Of a DNA stretch of 64,000 bases, positions 11,982 to 23,273 are shown in pieces. The DNA lies in the NCBI RefSeq assembly GCF_019279795.1, contig NC_056738.1, positions 476,627,988 through 476,691,987 of the forward strand. The letters are read 5' to 3'. The DNA is from Protopterus annectens. Lineage: Eukaryota > Chordata > Ceratodontiformes > Protopteridae. The position numbers and the translations under genes were made by a program. A model generated the notes under the pieces. That model was not told the DNA's origin and searched no databases. It saw only the letters and a program-made list of their open reading frames with translations. How positions within the stretch are numbered: the stretch's first letter is position 1; every line of letters begins with the position of its first letter.

Positions 11982-12413
11982 AAAAACACTCTCCAACACC
12001 AATAAAATGAGAACCAAGCCAGAAAAAGCACAGTTCTGAAATTTCCAAATGACCACAAGCGGACAATCAATTTAGCACTTTCATTCACTTTTAATATGTG
12101 AACTTCCTCAGAAACAGATCCCTACTCTAAAAACTTCCTTTTATACTAAACAATAATTGCTAAACAGGAAATGACAAAGCAGCCATTTATATTGTATACA
12201 CTTTAAAAATTGCAAGTTTTAAAAGTCGTGATAGATGAAAAAAATGAACTTTCGTACACATACTATACATAATTTAAATACTTTCAATATTAGAGTGATA
12301 AATCAATATTGATGTTTCAAAAAACATTTTATATTGATAGTCTCATTGAGACCTGGTACACTGTCAGCACCCAAATAAAACTGTCAGTATGCTTCTTTAC
12401 ATTCCAATAAATT
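11982..12413 (+). mobile_element. Penelope-like element, left part
   Basis: After the target duplication come about 35 unique bases, then an inverted repeat (12,017-12,132), then about 280 bases of AT-rich DNA ending at ATT (12,411-12,413), where the composition changes abruptly. The right part, with the mirror-image repeat and a GIY-YIG fragment, lies at 35,439-35,880. Penelope elements are known to carry terminal repeats in direct or inverted orientation and a short extra tail outside one of them; the 35-base extension fits that. Without the insertion the element would be about 870 bases, so it is strongly truncated. Confidence 0.55.
12017..12132 (-). repeat. Terminal inverted repeat of the Penelope-like element, left
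   Basis: This is the reverse complement of 35,766-35,880 with few differences; for example CCAGAAAAAGCACAGTTCTG at 12,019 matches the complement of the right copy. On the minus strand it contains CTGAGGAAG, a TTCAC...GTGAA stem and TGAAAG (12,111-12,078), a hammerhead-ribozyme-like core. Confidence 0.85.
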
Positions 12414-13215
12414 GGGCCGGATTCACGATGGCTTGCACGGAGTCTAAGATTAGAGTAACACTAGATGCAGCCATCATGTCCGACAAGCGATCCAGGAACA
12501 GCCTGCAGGGGTGTGCAAGAGAGCTCCTAAAACGGCTCTTACATGGAGAGGGCTGCAATATGCAAATTACCTCAATTGCAGGCGAAAGGCATGCAAATGA
12601 GGTAGATTTGCGATTCAGGAAACCCGAACCTGTCCGAGTAAGAGCAGTGTTATTTGCAGAAATGTACTCAGTTGACAACTGAATACTGTTCTGCAAATAG
12701 CAAAACGGAGCTGTGATAGCTCCAAATAAAGGTTGCATACAGTGCAGGAAGCATGCCAATGGCCATTGGCAATGTTTCCCGATGCAATATGAAAAAAACA
12801 TTTTTTTTTTCTCCGATTTCTGATGTTTAAGCGTAGCACAGCCCAGCGTAAACAGGCTGTGCTCTAAAAATCAGAAAACTAAAAATTAAAACCCACAAAT
12901 GTGGATCTTATTTAAATTGTTAATGTGCAATGCATGGGTATGGCAGGCTGAAAACCAAGCATTAGTAGGCAATCCTATGCAAAGGAGGGTTATGATAGTG
13001 AATCGCAAGTTTACATAGCAAATGAGCACAGTCAGTGGAGTGTAGGAGTAGGATAAGGGGAGTAACAGAGTAGAAGATAGGTGACATCATGAGTGGGGTA
13101 TGTACGAAAGAAGTGAAGCTCATTGGAGCAGAGTGGCATGTGTCAGCTGTCATTTACACATCATGGAAAGAAGTGTGTCAACAGGTAGGCTAGGTAAAGG
13201 CAAGAAATGGAAGGT
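12414..13215. other. Left terminal region of the composite insertion
   Basis: Between the putative terminus and the GC-richer block there is no gene. A 97-codon frame (12,389-12,682) has no family signature. A small inverted repeat is visible at 12,568-12,602 (ACCTCAATTGCA paired with TGCAAATGAGGT). An A/T tract lies at 12,792-12,810. Confidence 0.45.
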
Positions 13216-13219
13216 GTAT

Positions 13220-13500
13220 GCCGTGGATAACACCAAAGTTTCTTGCTGAGTGGGTATGCGCACGTGTGCGCACCTGTAAACCCGAGTAAGACATAGTGCA
13301 TGCGTGTAAGCGTGAGTGCGCACGTTTAAGCCGGAGTAAGCAAGTATAAGGCTGTTTTAAGAGTTGTAAGCATGTTTGCGCTGGTGGGCACGCATTTTAA
13401 CCCAAATAAGCAAGTTTTAGTCCTTCTAAGCATGTGTGCATGCGTGTGAGCTGCTGTGAGTGTGTTTGCGCTTGTGTGCGCGGCGCTGCCCCCCCACAAG
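13220..13500. repeat. Degenerate tandem repeat with GTAAGCAxGTxTGCGC units
   Basis: Variants of GTAAGC followed by a GTGTGCGC-like word recur every few tens of bases (near 13,257, 13,308, 13,365 and 13,425). The block keeps CpGs that are rare around it. Similar words occur in the SINE bodies at 30.0 kb and 42.3 kb, so it may be a diverged amplification of that body. Confidence 0.45.
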
Positions 13501-13729
13501 GAAACAGAAAGGAAAAAGGAAGCACAACAAATAGCAGGAAGCAACCAGAGAGTACTAGCAGATCTAGCAGGTGAAAACAATCAGAATCAGGCAATTACAC
13601 AGGCAGTACACTAGCCCAGCCCAGCCTAGCACTTAAAACTCTCAAACAACAGTCCATTATGTTTCGCACAACAGACACTGCAGTAAGCTAATAGAAGTGA
13701 AAACTGAAAAGCTTTACTGAGACAAAGAA
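13501..13729. other. Sequence upstream of the transposase
   Basis: No promoter motif can be assigned with confidence. Homology to the second transposase copy begins near 13,735, so this stretch is probably 5' untranslated element DNA or unrelated flank. Confidence 0.35.
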
Positions 13730-14880
13730 ATGTTAGGGGCTGCCATTGCTGTTATAAGGTGACATATGCAACATGCTGAGGGTGGTGACAATGGAAATGC
13801 TGCTGGACAACCCACAGTGAGGAGATGGAGAAGAGTGTACAGGCCCAGGGTAACCTACCAGTGGCTACATGAGCTGGAGATAGTGGAGCGCTATAGAGTG
13901 GACAGGACCTCCTGCAGCAAATTGTTGAGCTGTGCAGGCGACATCTCACACACAGAACCAACAGATGGGAACCCATCCCAGTGGAAACCAAGGTATGTGT
14001 TGGCCTAAGAATGTTAGCAACAGGTACCTTCCAGAGACCAACCGGTGATATGATGGGGATATCACAGGAATCAGCATCCAGGGTACTGCACCAGTTACTG
14101 GATGCCATGTCAGCACATGATGGTGATCATGTATATTTCCCCAATTCCCGTGAGGTATTGGCCAGCAATATGCATCTCTTCCAGCAATTAGCAGAATACC
14201 CTGAGGTAGTGGGTGCAATAGACTGCATGCACATATGCATCAAAGCACCAACCGGTGAGCGGGGTAGGGTTTACTTCAACCACAAGGGCTTCCCCTCCAT
14301 CAACTGCTAGGTCGTGTGTGATGCCCAGGGCATAATACTGAATGTGTGTGCTGGCTGCCCTGGAAGCTACCATGATTCCCATATCTGGCATCTGACGCAG
14401 CTGTACCAGACATTTGCCAATGGGGACATCCCACATGGTCACCTATTGGGGGATGCTGGCTATGCACTGGAGCCGTGGCTGATGACACCCATCAGAAACG
14501 CACACACACCTGAACAGGAACGCCATAATGAGGTACACGCACAAACACATAATGTAATCGAGCGTGTGATTGGGCTGCTTAAGTCATGGCTCTGGTGCCT
14601 GGACACATCTGGTGGAGCCTTGCAGTACTCACCAACTACATGTACCCAAATTTTCATGGTATTTGCTATGCTACATAATATGATCCTGCGAAAACAGCTG
14701 CAGCAGGACCAGCATAGTCCTGGGCCAAACAGCCCCCCACCATTGCCAAGGCCATCACAGGCAGAGCGTGACTCGGAGGAGGAACAACCTGATCCTGCCC
14801 CAGTAGACAGAAGGAGGCATGCCCAGTATGCTTTGGCCTTGGCAAAGAGGCAACGCATAGCACATACACTGGCTCAGTAA
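13730..14880 (+). pseudogene. PIF/Harbinger transposase, copy 1
   Basis: A HARBI1-like DDE transposase, which cuts and joins element ends. The catalytic residues are all present: Asp in GAIDCMHI (codon 14,221), Asp in LLGDAGYAL (codon 14,452) and Glu in NVIERVIGLLKS (codon 14,560). The conserved PGSYHDSHIW block precedes the second Asp. The N-terminal part (QWLHELEIVERYRVDR) is in another frame; a one-base loss near 13,904, judged against copy 2, shifts it. An in-frame TAG (14,308-14,310) interrupts the core just after FPSINC, and copy 2 carries the same TAG. The C-terminus ends at TAA 14,878-14,880 after a Ser/Pro/Glu-rich tail. The original start is unclear; ATG 13,730 and ATG 13,766 are candidates. 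Confidence 0.85.
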
Positions 14881-15287
14881 GAACTCTGGAAATGATACCT
14901 CTCTCTGACTTGCGCATATAGTAAAAGGGATGCCTAAGTTGACACTACCTGCTTTCAAACATGTACAGGGAGTGTAGTATGTGCATCCGACATTGGCAGC
15001 CCTGCAGCACCACCTGAGGCATGATTGCCATGTGTTAAGCAATATAAAGCAGTGCTAAACAGCATTTACCACCATGTAGTATATGTAAACAAAATCGCAC
15101 ACACCAACTAGCACAACTGTGGTTAATGTTGTGTAATATTGGGCAACATCCAGCAATGTTGGTGAATATTGAGCAATGTCGGACAAGCCTGGTCTAAGTA
15201 GGGCATAGCTGAACAAAAGACAACATGCTCATATTTGCTTAACTGGCCCTTAAACAGTCTGGTCTGCTCAGTATGAAGATATAAAGC
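14881..15287. other. 3' flank of transposase copy 1
   Basis: Similarity to the 3' flank of copy 2 continues to about 15,015 (GTGCATCCGACATTGGCAGCCC here, with one difference at 41,033-41,054). This shows that both belong to the same element. Beyond that, nothing is recognisable except a short imperfect repeat of AATxTTGGxxAAxxTC words at 15,130-15,190. Confidence 0.5.
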
Positions 15288-15365
15288 AGGGATGGGCCTC
15301 AAACCCAGGAAACTGTGTACTACAGTTAAAGTACTGAACCACTAAACCATGGCAGTATTGCAGTG
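15288..15365 (-). repeat. tRNA-derived SINE head
   Basis: On the minus strand it has a box-A-like ATGGTTTAGTGGTTCAGTAC and, about 30 bases on, a box-B-like GGGTTTGAGGCCC. The spacing suits a tRNA-derived RNA polymerase III promoter. The cloverleaf is not intact enough for a tRNA gene. Confidence 0.5.
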
Positions 15366-15939
15366 GCCAGCCTGTATGAAGGAATGTTGATAAGTCTATG
15401 CAAAGTATTTTATGGAAACCCTGCAGGCACAGCATATTCCCTGTCAAGTTATGACACAAAGGTGAGTCCTGCAGTAAGAACAGAACCTGACTTCCAACAC
15501 ATACAGTATAAATGTTAATATTGGTCATGTCCACACACATCAACAAATGTAGTGGACCTCAGATAGCAACATACTGAAAGGTCACACTGGGCATGCTCAC
15601 ACACTTGAATAAATGAGACAAGTGTCAGGCAACAAAACACAGAAAGCCTGAACTGGGCATGCTCACACACTTAGGCCATGTCTGAGTACAGCAGTGGGCC
15701 ACACATATCTGGCAGTTGCATGTGTTAAGCCAGGAACCTCTCACTATCCAGCAATCCACCCTGTGCACACAGTTATATGACAACAATCACATATATAATA
15801 TAGTGGAACCCTGTCATGATCAAATATGTTCTGCAGATACCTAAGTTGTTCATAGAAACTGGTAAAGCAAAGACGATAAAGACTACAAACAGTATCAGCA
15901 ATAAACATTGTGCATCCCGAACATTAGCATAGGTTCAGA
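15366..15939. other. Region with repeated CTGGGCATGCTCACACACTT words
   Basis: CTGGGCATGCTCACACACTT occurs at about 15,587 and 15,654. A similar pair lies downstream of transposase copy 2 (41,874 and 41,939). The phrase may mark the far 3' part of the Harbinger element. No gene is seen. Confidence 0.4.
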
Positions 15940-16619
15940 GGTCGATGCTAGGCTATCTGCCCTAGGGCATGTACAAGCCTAGCCAGAGTGTGCTTGGCAT
16001 TCGCAACCCTGTCAGATTACTAAACTGTGCGTGTGAATAGTAGGTTACACAAGATAGGCCATGTACGTTTAGGCTAGTGTGACTCCGTCTAGCAGAGACA
16101 CAGAAGATATCCCAGGGGTAAACATACGATCACCCATACAGTCGTCAAGATGTCTCCTGGAGGTGGTCAGTGGGTGTCTCTGCCTATGTGAAACTGGGAT
16201 TACAATCCGGAGTGAGGGGAGCCTCTGGGATAAGAATCTGTCTCTCCAGCATGTCCAATTAACATATGTGCTGAACTATATGTCCCAGTAATTCTGGGTT
16301 GGGTATATCTGTAAACAACAGTCACACATCATATCCGAGTAGATGGTAAGCGACTGAGTAGAGCTGGAGTTACTGCATCCGAACTGTGCAGGGCATCCGT
16401 GTGAGTCCCTACATCTGCTTGGTGAGGAACTTTTGTGGCCAGTACAGTTGCTGCAGTTGTCGGGTAAGGTACACCCCAAATGTGGCATTGTAACCAAGCA
16501 TGGTTGTGATGAGTATAGAGGTACAATGACCTCACTCGATGTAGATGTGAAACCATATGGGATAAGGTGGCCTATATAGAAGGTCTGTCTAACCACTTTG
16601 GCAACATGATTGTCAAAGG

Positions 16620-17560
16620 TGACAGTACGAACAAGTCATGTCCCCAAACCCCTAACAACTCCTACCGTATGTAATGGAGTGCTATCTATGTGGTAATGTG
16701 TGGGCATGTTGTTATTTCCAAAGGGGATGACTATGCAACTAATGGCATTTAGCTGTAGGCCATGGCTCAGGCACCAGTCATTCATCTCTGTGAGACCCTG
16801 TTTGAGTATGCATGTGGCATTTGAAGAGTTGATTATGGCACCCAGTTTGCAGTCAAGTGTGAACATGGGCAGTCATATTCCCCCTGTGGTAGCTTGTATG
16901 TCAGACAAATATATACTGAACAAGAGAGGTCCCAGGACCAAGCCATGTGGGATGCCATGTGTAACTGGTGTATAGTCAGACATGGCACCTGCACTTCTGA
17001 CCATGTGGGTGCTATCCCTGATCCAGGTAGCAATCCATCATGTGAAATAAGTGTCCATATTGACGCTGGTGAGCCTATGCATAATGGCCCAGTGGGTTAT
17101 TGTGTTGAAGGGTTTTGCAAGGTTCAGGTAGGCTGTGTGGACAACCGTCCCTATGTCGATGGACCTGTTAACTGTTTAAAGAATACAAACAGGTTCAAGA
17201 GGCAAGATTTGCCCACAACAATGCTGAAATGTGTAGGACACAGTGTCTGTAGGTTCCCGATGTCTATGTGTATGAGTCCTATGAGAATATGCTCCATAGC
17301 TTTGCAGAACAGGCTTGTTAGGCTTATAGGGCAATATTGTCTGTGGTCCGTTGTGGCACCAACTCTGTGGAGTGGGACCACTGTCACTGTACGCCATTCC
17401 TTGGGTACATATCCTGTAGTAACTCCGATATTGAACAATGATGTAATGTGAGGGTTACGTCTGTCATGAAGCTCGTGTAAGATGCAGGCCGGGACACCAT
17501 TTGGTCCCATTGATGCTGTGATGTACCCTTTGGGGAGGGCAGCACTCATCTGTTACTGTG
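16620..17560 (-). pseudogene. CR1 reverse transcriptase (copy B)
   Basis: Open pieces at 17,549-17,151 and 16,866-16,636 encode blocks in RT order: GPNGVPACILHELHD, VPKEWRTVTVVPLHRVGA, LFCKAMEHILIGLI, then, after the break, LDCKLGAIINSS and LSHGLQLNAISCIVIPFG. All match copy C. The active-site aspartate pair is lost: the box reads TLDCKLG where copy C has FADDCKLG. The middle third lies in other frames. Confidence 0.75.
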
Positions 17561-18063
17561 TGATGTCAGGGCAGTTACACTGTTGGGATGGATAGTTGCT
17601 CCTTACGGGGGATGGGGGGGCATCTGCACTGAACCTGTTTGACAGGATGTTGGCAATGCCAGTGGGTTCAGGGTAAGTTTAGTCAGTTTGCAGTAACTCA
17701 CAGCATATCAGTGAGTGTCCACTCAGGTTCCTGACATAACTGAAGAAGGCCATGTGATAGTCCTACATGTCTGGTGCAATTGTCTGGTCGAAGCGGCCCT
17801 TAGAAAAGTTCATGAGCAATCGTAGCTGTCTGCTAGTACAGATCACAGATGCCTTCCCCGTCGGGGATTGTGCTCTATCATGTAGTAGCTTTCTCCTGAA
17901 GTTGTACAGCTTATTAATGGCTGGGGTCTACCAGACAGGTCCCCTGCCATTGGAGGAGTGAGTCCTGTTGTTATTTGGGATAGCACAATCCATGCAGTCC
18001 ACTAAGTGTCCTTAGAATGTGTATGTAAAGGATTCAGCAGTCTGAGCCATATTTGCCACTGTC

Positions 18064-18814
18064 TCAGGGTCTCTGAAGGATACCACCTTGCTTTGGTGAA
18101 CTGAGACGTTGGCTCATGAGAAGTTCACGAAGATTACCCAGGATGGGTGTGTGGAGGGTATATGTATGTCCAGTGAGATACATGTATGTTCTAACCTTAC
18201 CAATGAGGGGGTATATTGCTGGTGTGGAACATAGAGTCCCCATGTTGGTGATGATCAGGTCCAATATGTATTCCCCCTTGTGGCTGTGCTGACTGGTTGT
18301 GCTGTAGCATATGGGTCTACAAATTGTAGCAACTGTTGGGTGAGGGTGTTGGGGCTTGAGTAGTATCCCCAGTCAATATTTGTGTATTTGAAGTCACCCA
18401 ATATAATGGTGTTTGTGGAGACCTTCATATTCTCCATAGTTCCCATGAAAGCTGAGTGTAGTTCCTGAGTTTGGGAGGGTGGTCTGTAGCAGTCAACAAA
18501 CTGAAAGGCAGTTTTGCACAATGGTAGTTGTATATGTATGGTCTGCGATGCTTTGTGCAGTGCTACTAACCCGGAGGTGTGTGTATCTGTGATGTATATG
18601 GATACTCCCCCTAGTTGTGTTATCTGTTCCAAGTCTTTTGGTCAGAAAGCATGGTATGAAACATAACCTGGTAGTGCTGGTATGCATAAGTGAGCCTGAA
18701 CCAGGTGTCTGTTAGTGCACAAATATCGCTATCCTCCATAATGAGGAGAGTCCTGAGTGGCCACAATATGAGGGTAACACATCTGGTGTTGAGCAACATT
18801 ACCTTTAGTTTCAT
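18064..18814 (-). pseudogene. CR1 endonuclease domain (copy B)
   Basis: Two overlapping frames encode an apurinic-type endonuclease like that of other LINEs: VMLLNTR, ADICALTDTW-like (here SDICALTDTWF), then GGVSIYI, VDCYRPPSQTQ and TIILGDFKYTNIDW. In the family this domain nicks the target to prime reverse transcription. The GDFN box reads GDFK, so the conserved Asn is gone. A frameshift near 18,625 splits the domain. Confidence 0.75.
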
Positions 18815-18828
18815 TTAACCTGTAATGT

Positions 18829-19400
18829 CTATGGAGGTGGGTTTGTCTTTTGAGCCCTACTTAAAAAAGGCACTATGGTGGTAGCAAGAGCCTTAGCCAG
18901 CATTCCAAGGTCGAAGGGTGACAGGTGTAAGCTGTCCATTGTGAAGCTACGTGGCATGTCGAGCATGTCACCACAGGCTGACAGACACTGTATCCCCTGT
19001 GAATGACACCAATTTGTTAGCCAACTGTTAAATGTGATATGTGGGTGTAAGATGCTAGACAAGGTCAGGGTCATACTGGCCTGGGCTACATGATCAGAGT
19101 GTTTCTCCATGTATCATGTCATGTGGTCCAGGGAGTAACGTCTGAGGTTTTACGCACCAGCATGGACAATGATGGTGTCAGTCCTGTACTTGCTTTGGAG
19201 TTATCAGACTGCATGTGTTATGTGGCAGATCCAGGCACCCGACAGACAGCCCAAAGTGACTATTCCCTTGTTTGGGCTGGTGAGTGGTACACCAGTGTGT
19301 CTGACAATAAGTGTCACCTATTATAAGTGTATTAGGTGTGTTGTTTAGCCCGAAGGGCAGTGACTGTGTGGCACACTGGCATTGTGAACTATGTGATATG
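18829..19400 (-). pseudogene. CR1 ORF1 esterase-domain fragment (copy B)
   Basis: The frame 19,110-18,829 carries NWCHSQGIQCLSACGDMLDMP, cut here to its first part NWCHSQGIQCLSACGD, and MDSLHLSPFDLGMLAKALA. These match copy C (FWCHSRRIQCLTAWED and DGLHLSHLD). Further upstream on the same strand, near 19,320, a LIIGDTY phrase stands where the GDS nucleophile block should be, so the catalytic Ser is replaced by Thr. Confidence 0.6.
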
Positions 19401-19420
19401 TGGGTATTGTAGTGGGGTAG

Positions 19421-20239
19421 CAGTTGTGTGTGTGTATGCTTTGGAGGTCTCTGCTGCTTAGGCAGAGTTCAATTACAGCATCCGAGTATGTCTATGTGTG
19501 ATAATGTGGTTTGAGTGCTGTCGCTAGAGCATATGTGAGACTGATATGTGGTGTGTGTGGTTACCTTCACCACCTGATAGACTGTGCCAGTCATGGGTCG
19601 AGAGAGTTCAGCACCCTGTAAGTCTATATAGGTGCATCTCACACATATATCTGAGTTTGTCGGGAGGAGGAGAGGGTTGTCTGTGTACATGAGGCAGATG
19701 TGACATTGTGTCAACATCACAATATTCACCAGCTGGACTGGAGAGTACACATGAAACTGACTCATGGACATGCCATGATATTATGATGACATACTCTGTA
19801 GCCTGATCACAAAGGATCAGTAGGGTGTTAAGTGTGTAAAAGAGTATAACAGGGACTAGTGATCAGGTTCATTGGTGTTTTGTAAAGAGTAACTGAGAAG
19901 GAATCCAGACTGAATCATGACACCTCCTTCAGCTATGTCATAAATAGCAATGTACACCCATATATGTCCTGAGTCAGGGCCAACTGTACCTGACTGACAA
20001 TGCCAACATCCTGACAGACAGGTCCATATATACATACCCACCTCCCACTGACGATAGTCCATATCATCATACCAGGAGATATCACATGTAGAACGGATGA
20101 GCAGCTACCCCCAATGCCAAAAGCATGTCAGCAGGTGGAATACATTGATTCCCAATATGTGTCATGCATAAACTACAGAACAAACAGATCCTGCACCTGA
20201 ACAGTCAGCTGAGCCTCACCCCCTACACAGGATGTGGAA
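19421..20239. other. Unannotated repeat-like DNA
   Basis: No feature is supported. The first part may contain eroded 5' sequence of CR1 copy B. Confidence 0.4.
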
Positions 20240-20380
20240 CTGTTAAATGATTTACATCAACATATGGAGCTCCCCACAAGTGTTGGTGCACAACACACCA
20301 TGGGAAGTACAGTCCAGTATGTCTATGAAGGCTGATCTGCAAGGTCATGGAGTCCATCATAGTTGAAGTCATAAACAGAG
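20240..20380 (+). pseudogene. Short CR1 RT fragment
   Basis: On the plus strand, near 20,328-20,385, one frame reads RLICKVMESIIVEVINRAT. It aligns with the LICKAMRWIIMDLINRD block of copy C and LFCKAMENIIMEVI of copy A. The flanks are too decayed to extend the match, so this is a fragment only. Confidence 0.5.
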
Positions 20381-20744
20381 CTACTGGAAGCTGATATACA
20401 CACATCCCTACCAACTGTGGTATGTTCATGTGTGGATCATGGTTCCCAAACATGCTAGACTGCTTGCAAGGCAGCCACCCTGGACATACATCACTGAACA
20501 CAGCTACACATGTCTCACATAGACTTTGAATAGCCCTTTATCAACATCTCAGACACATGTAGTATCCACAAAACCAACAAGCTGTGCATAAATATGTGTT
20601 GACATATGAAGGACTGTCAATGTGCCCACAGATAGATCACACAAGGTAAGGATTATGAGGTCCTGTTCAAGCTGTTGACACCTGCTGACCCACATGGACC
20701 ATTCCTGGAATGGCATAAAACAAAGTGTACACACATCACCATGT

Positions 20745-21350
20745 CCAGTCTGATGATGTCACTATCCTATAAATACAGCAGGAGAAGGAAAACCAGCCAG
20801 TAAAGCAAATAGTGTGCCATGTTAATGCATCTCTCTTTAGTATCATAACAAAGTTAGGTAGGGGTTTGAATCCTGCATACGCTGACTATGTGTGTAGTTT
20901 GCTTTGAGAGGAGTGCCCTTTTTGGAGACTGGGAAAACTCACTAAAAGAGGTACATTCCTCTTTGGAAAGTCTGATGATGTCACCATACTACAAATACAG
21001 CAGGACAAGGCAAACTAGCCAGTAAAGCAAATAGTATGCCATGTTAATGCGTCTCGCTTTAGTATCATAACATAGGTAGGTAAGGGTTTGAATCCTGCAA
21101 ACACTGACTGTGAGTGTCGGGGTATGTGTGCACTCTCCCTTGAGAGGAGTGCCCTTTTTGGAGACTGGGAAAACTCACTAAAAGAGGTACATTCCTCTTT
21201 GGAAAGTCTGATGATGTCACCTACAAATACAGACGGAGAAGGAAAACCAGCCACTAAAGCAAATAGTGCGCTGTGTTAATGCGTCTTTCGCTAGTATCAT
21301 AACATAGTAATTTTGGGGTTTGAATCCTGCAAACACTGACAGTGTGTGTG
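20745..21350 (+). repeat. Three-unit tandem array of a tRNA-SINE-like monomer
   Basis: AGTCTGATGATGTCAC recurs at about 20,747, 20,969 and 21,206, giving a 222-237-bp period. Each unit has CAGCCAGTAAAGCAAATAGT, then a box-B-like GGGTTTGAATCCTGC about 80 bases on, then GAGGAGTGCCCTTTTTGGAG. The third unit is incomplete. Units differ by only a few bases. The presence of a box B and of a shared GATGATGTCACC word links it loosely to the array at 37 kb. Confidence 0.8.
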
Positions 21351-22915
21351 TCACTGTTGGTCAATGCGGTGTGGATTTTGGTTTTACTATGGTAGGACAT
21401 ATTATGATTAAAACAGTAAGTGCATTGCTCACATCAGGTATCTGCGTGGCAAATATATATGTGTACATGTCCCCTCAATCATTACATAGGTGTGAAGCCT
21501 GCATACTACAAGAATACATCTGTTTCCATTGACAGGTTGTGCAGCTGCTTCTCAGATCGTAGGTCACATATGTATGTATGTGACAAGGCCGTCCACTGCT
21601 GTGATCTGTGGCCAAAGTCATCTGTGCCACACACACCCATGACAGTTACTAAAGAGTAGTGTGAGTGAGGGTATATGCCTGGGGTATATGTCAGACATGT
21701 TCATACACAACAACGACTGGCAATAATGGACAGTCTGTATAGGTGTACAACTGCCTTGTGGATATGTATTCAGGCCTCTAATGTCTTATGTGATACACCA
21801 AGGGACTCCACGATACCTATGGATATGTGGATACCAAGGGACACATGACATAACATGAGGTTGTATGTACACATTGGTACCCAACATACATGTTGAGGAC
21901 TACCATTGATGTGGTACTGACGGGATAGTATGTATAGTAAATGTGGATGACTATGCCATAGCCGGCTTACTGCTATACAGCATGTATCAGACAACAGGTA
22001 TCTGTCTGTATGATACCCTTGTGTAGGATATGTGTCCCATCAAGGGAATGCATTGTAGGCCAATGCATGCATTTCCAGATGTAGATGGACACATCCCTAG
22101 TGTGTTTGCATGTACCTAAGGGGACTATATGTTAAACAGGTGTGGTCCCAGGAATGGGTGGCGGTCAATACCACTGTTTAGTGTTAGAGTATAGTACCGG
22201 AAGGATCCAACTGTTACTGAGTTCCCTACAACTGTGTGTCATTTGTCAGGACATCATCCAATGATTGCTTATAGTCATGCTGTTGAGGTTGTGTATAGTA
22301 CCAGACCGCAAATCATTGACAGATATTAACAGTATCACCCACAGCATAGTGTCAACCCATGTCATACACACATGTGGATCCATGTTAGTACATAACTGTA
22401 GTAGAATGCACACTGGCCATTATAAGATACTATGAGATGTTAACAATGTGTACAACAGGGTATGCCACACGTCTCATGTGTCCACCATGCACGTATGTGC
22501 AGACAGTGCGAACCCACCATGTTCACAGATGTACACTTGCTAATCTGTACTGCACACATCACACACATACTGTCTACTCACTAACACATCCTGGCAACAC
22601 ATTACACTTCAGCCAAGTGGCACATGGGTGGACAATACATACTCAGACCTAACAGTGGTGTAAACAATGCTACATTGACAATCAGTGCTTTGATGCATAA
22701 TGCCTGCTCAGACATTCCTACAAGGATGTCATTACACTTTCCTGTTGACAACTTGCTAATATTGCTACACTGCTATAATGTCACCCTGTGCAACAGCACC
22801 ATGTTAGTCTGTTCCTGCATCAATGTTACAGATGACAGGAGGCAACACAGGTATCATCATATGCACAGGATGTGTTGTTGTTTGCCAGAGCCTAACATTG
22901 ACCCATCCAATTGAC
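21351..22915. other. Unannotated repeat-like DNA
   Basis: No gene or RNA is supported. The region is TG/CA-rich, and its reading frames are short and lack signatures. It lies downstream of the minus-strand Myb-like gene and should contain that element's 3' part, but I cannot delimit it. Confidence 0.4.
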
Positions 22916-22916
22916 A

Positions 22917-23103
<187 letters not shown>

Positions 23104-23273
23104 GACAACAGTACAGCATGGGCCAACGTTGATGTAATGTGTGTGTGTATGTGTGAGCCCTAGTTTTTTGGTTAATGTGTGTGTGTGTCTGCATGCACAC
23201 AGCTCCACCATGTGGCTGCCATATACGGTATTTTGTGGGACAGCCACAGACTGTACCTGCTAGGCTGTACAGA

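Larger units (their letters stand above)
15940..19420 (-). mobile_element. CR1-like LINE, copy B
   Basis: On the minus strand the order is ORF1 esterase (about 19,400-18,830), endonuclease (18,814-18,064), a linker, RT (17,560-16,620) and a 3' end near 15,940. There a GGGCAGATAGCCTAGC-like phrase resembles the end of copy C (GGGCCAATAGCCTAG). It is almost full length but full of stops and frameshifts. Termini are approximate. Confidence 0.75.

Noticed and set aside
12389-12682. 97- and 134-codon overlapping frames on both strands at the left end of the composite insertion
   Set aside because: No family signature and antisense to each other; more likely terminal non-coding element DNA.
14254-14310. 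A 57-nt intron that would remove the TAG in transposase copy 1 (GTGAGC...CTAG)
   Set aside because: The segment encodes the conserved RGRVYFNHKGFPSIN block of the transposase, so it should be exon.
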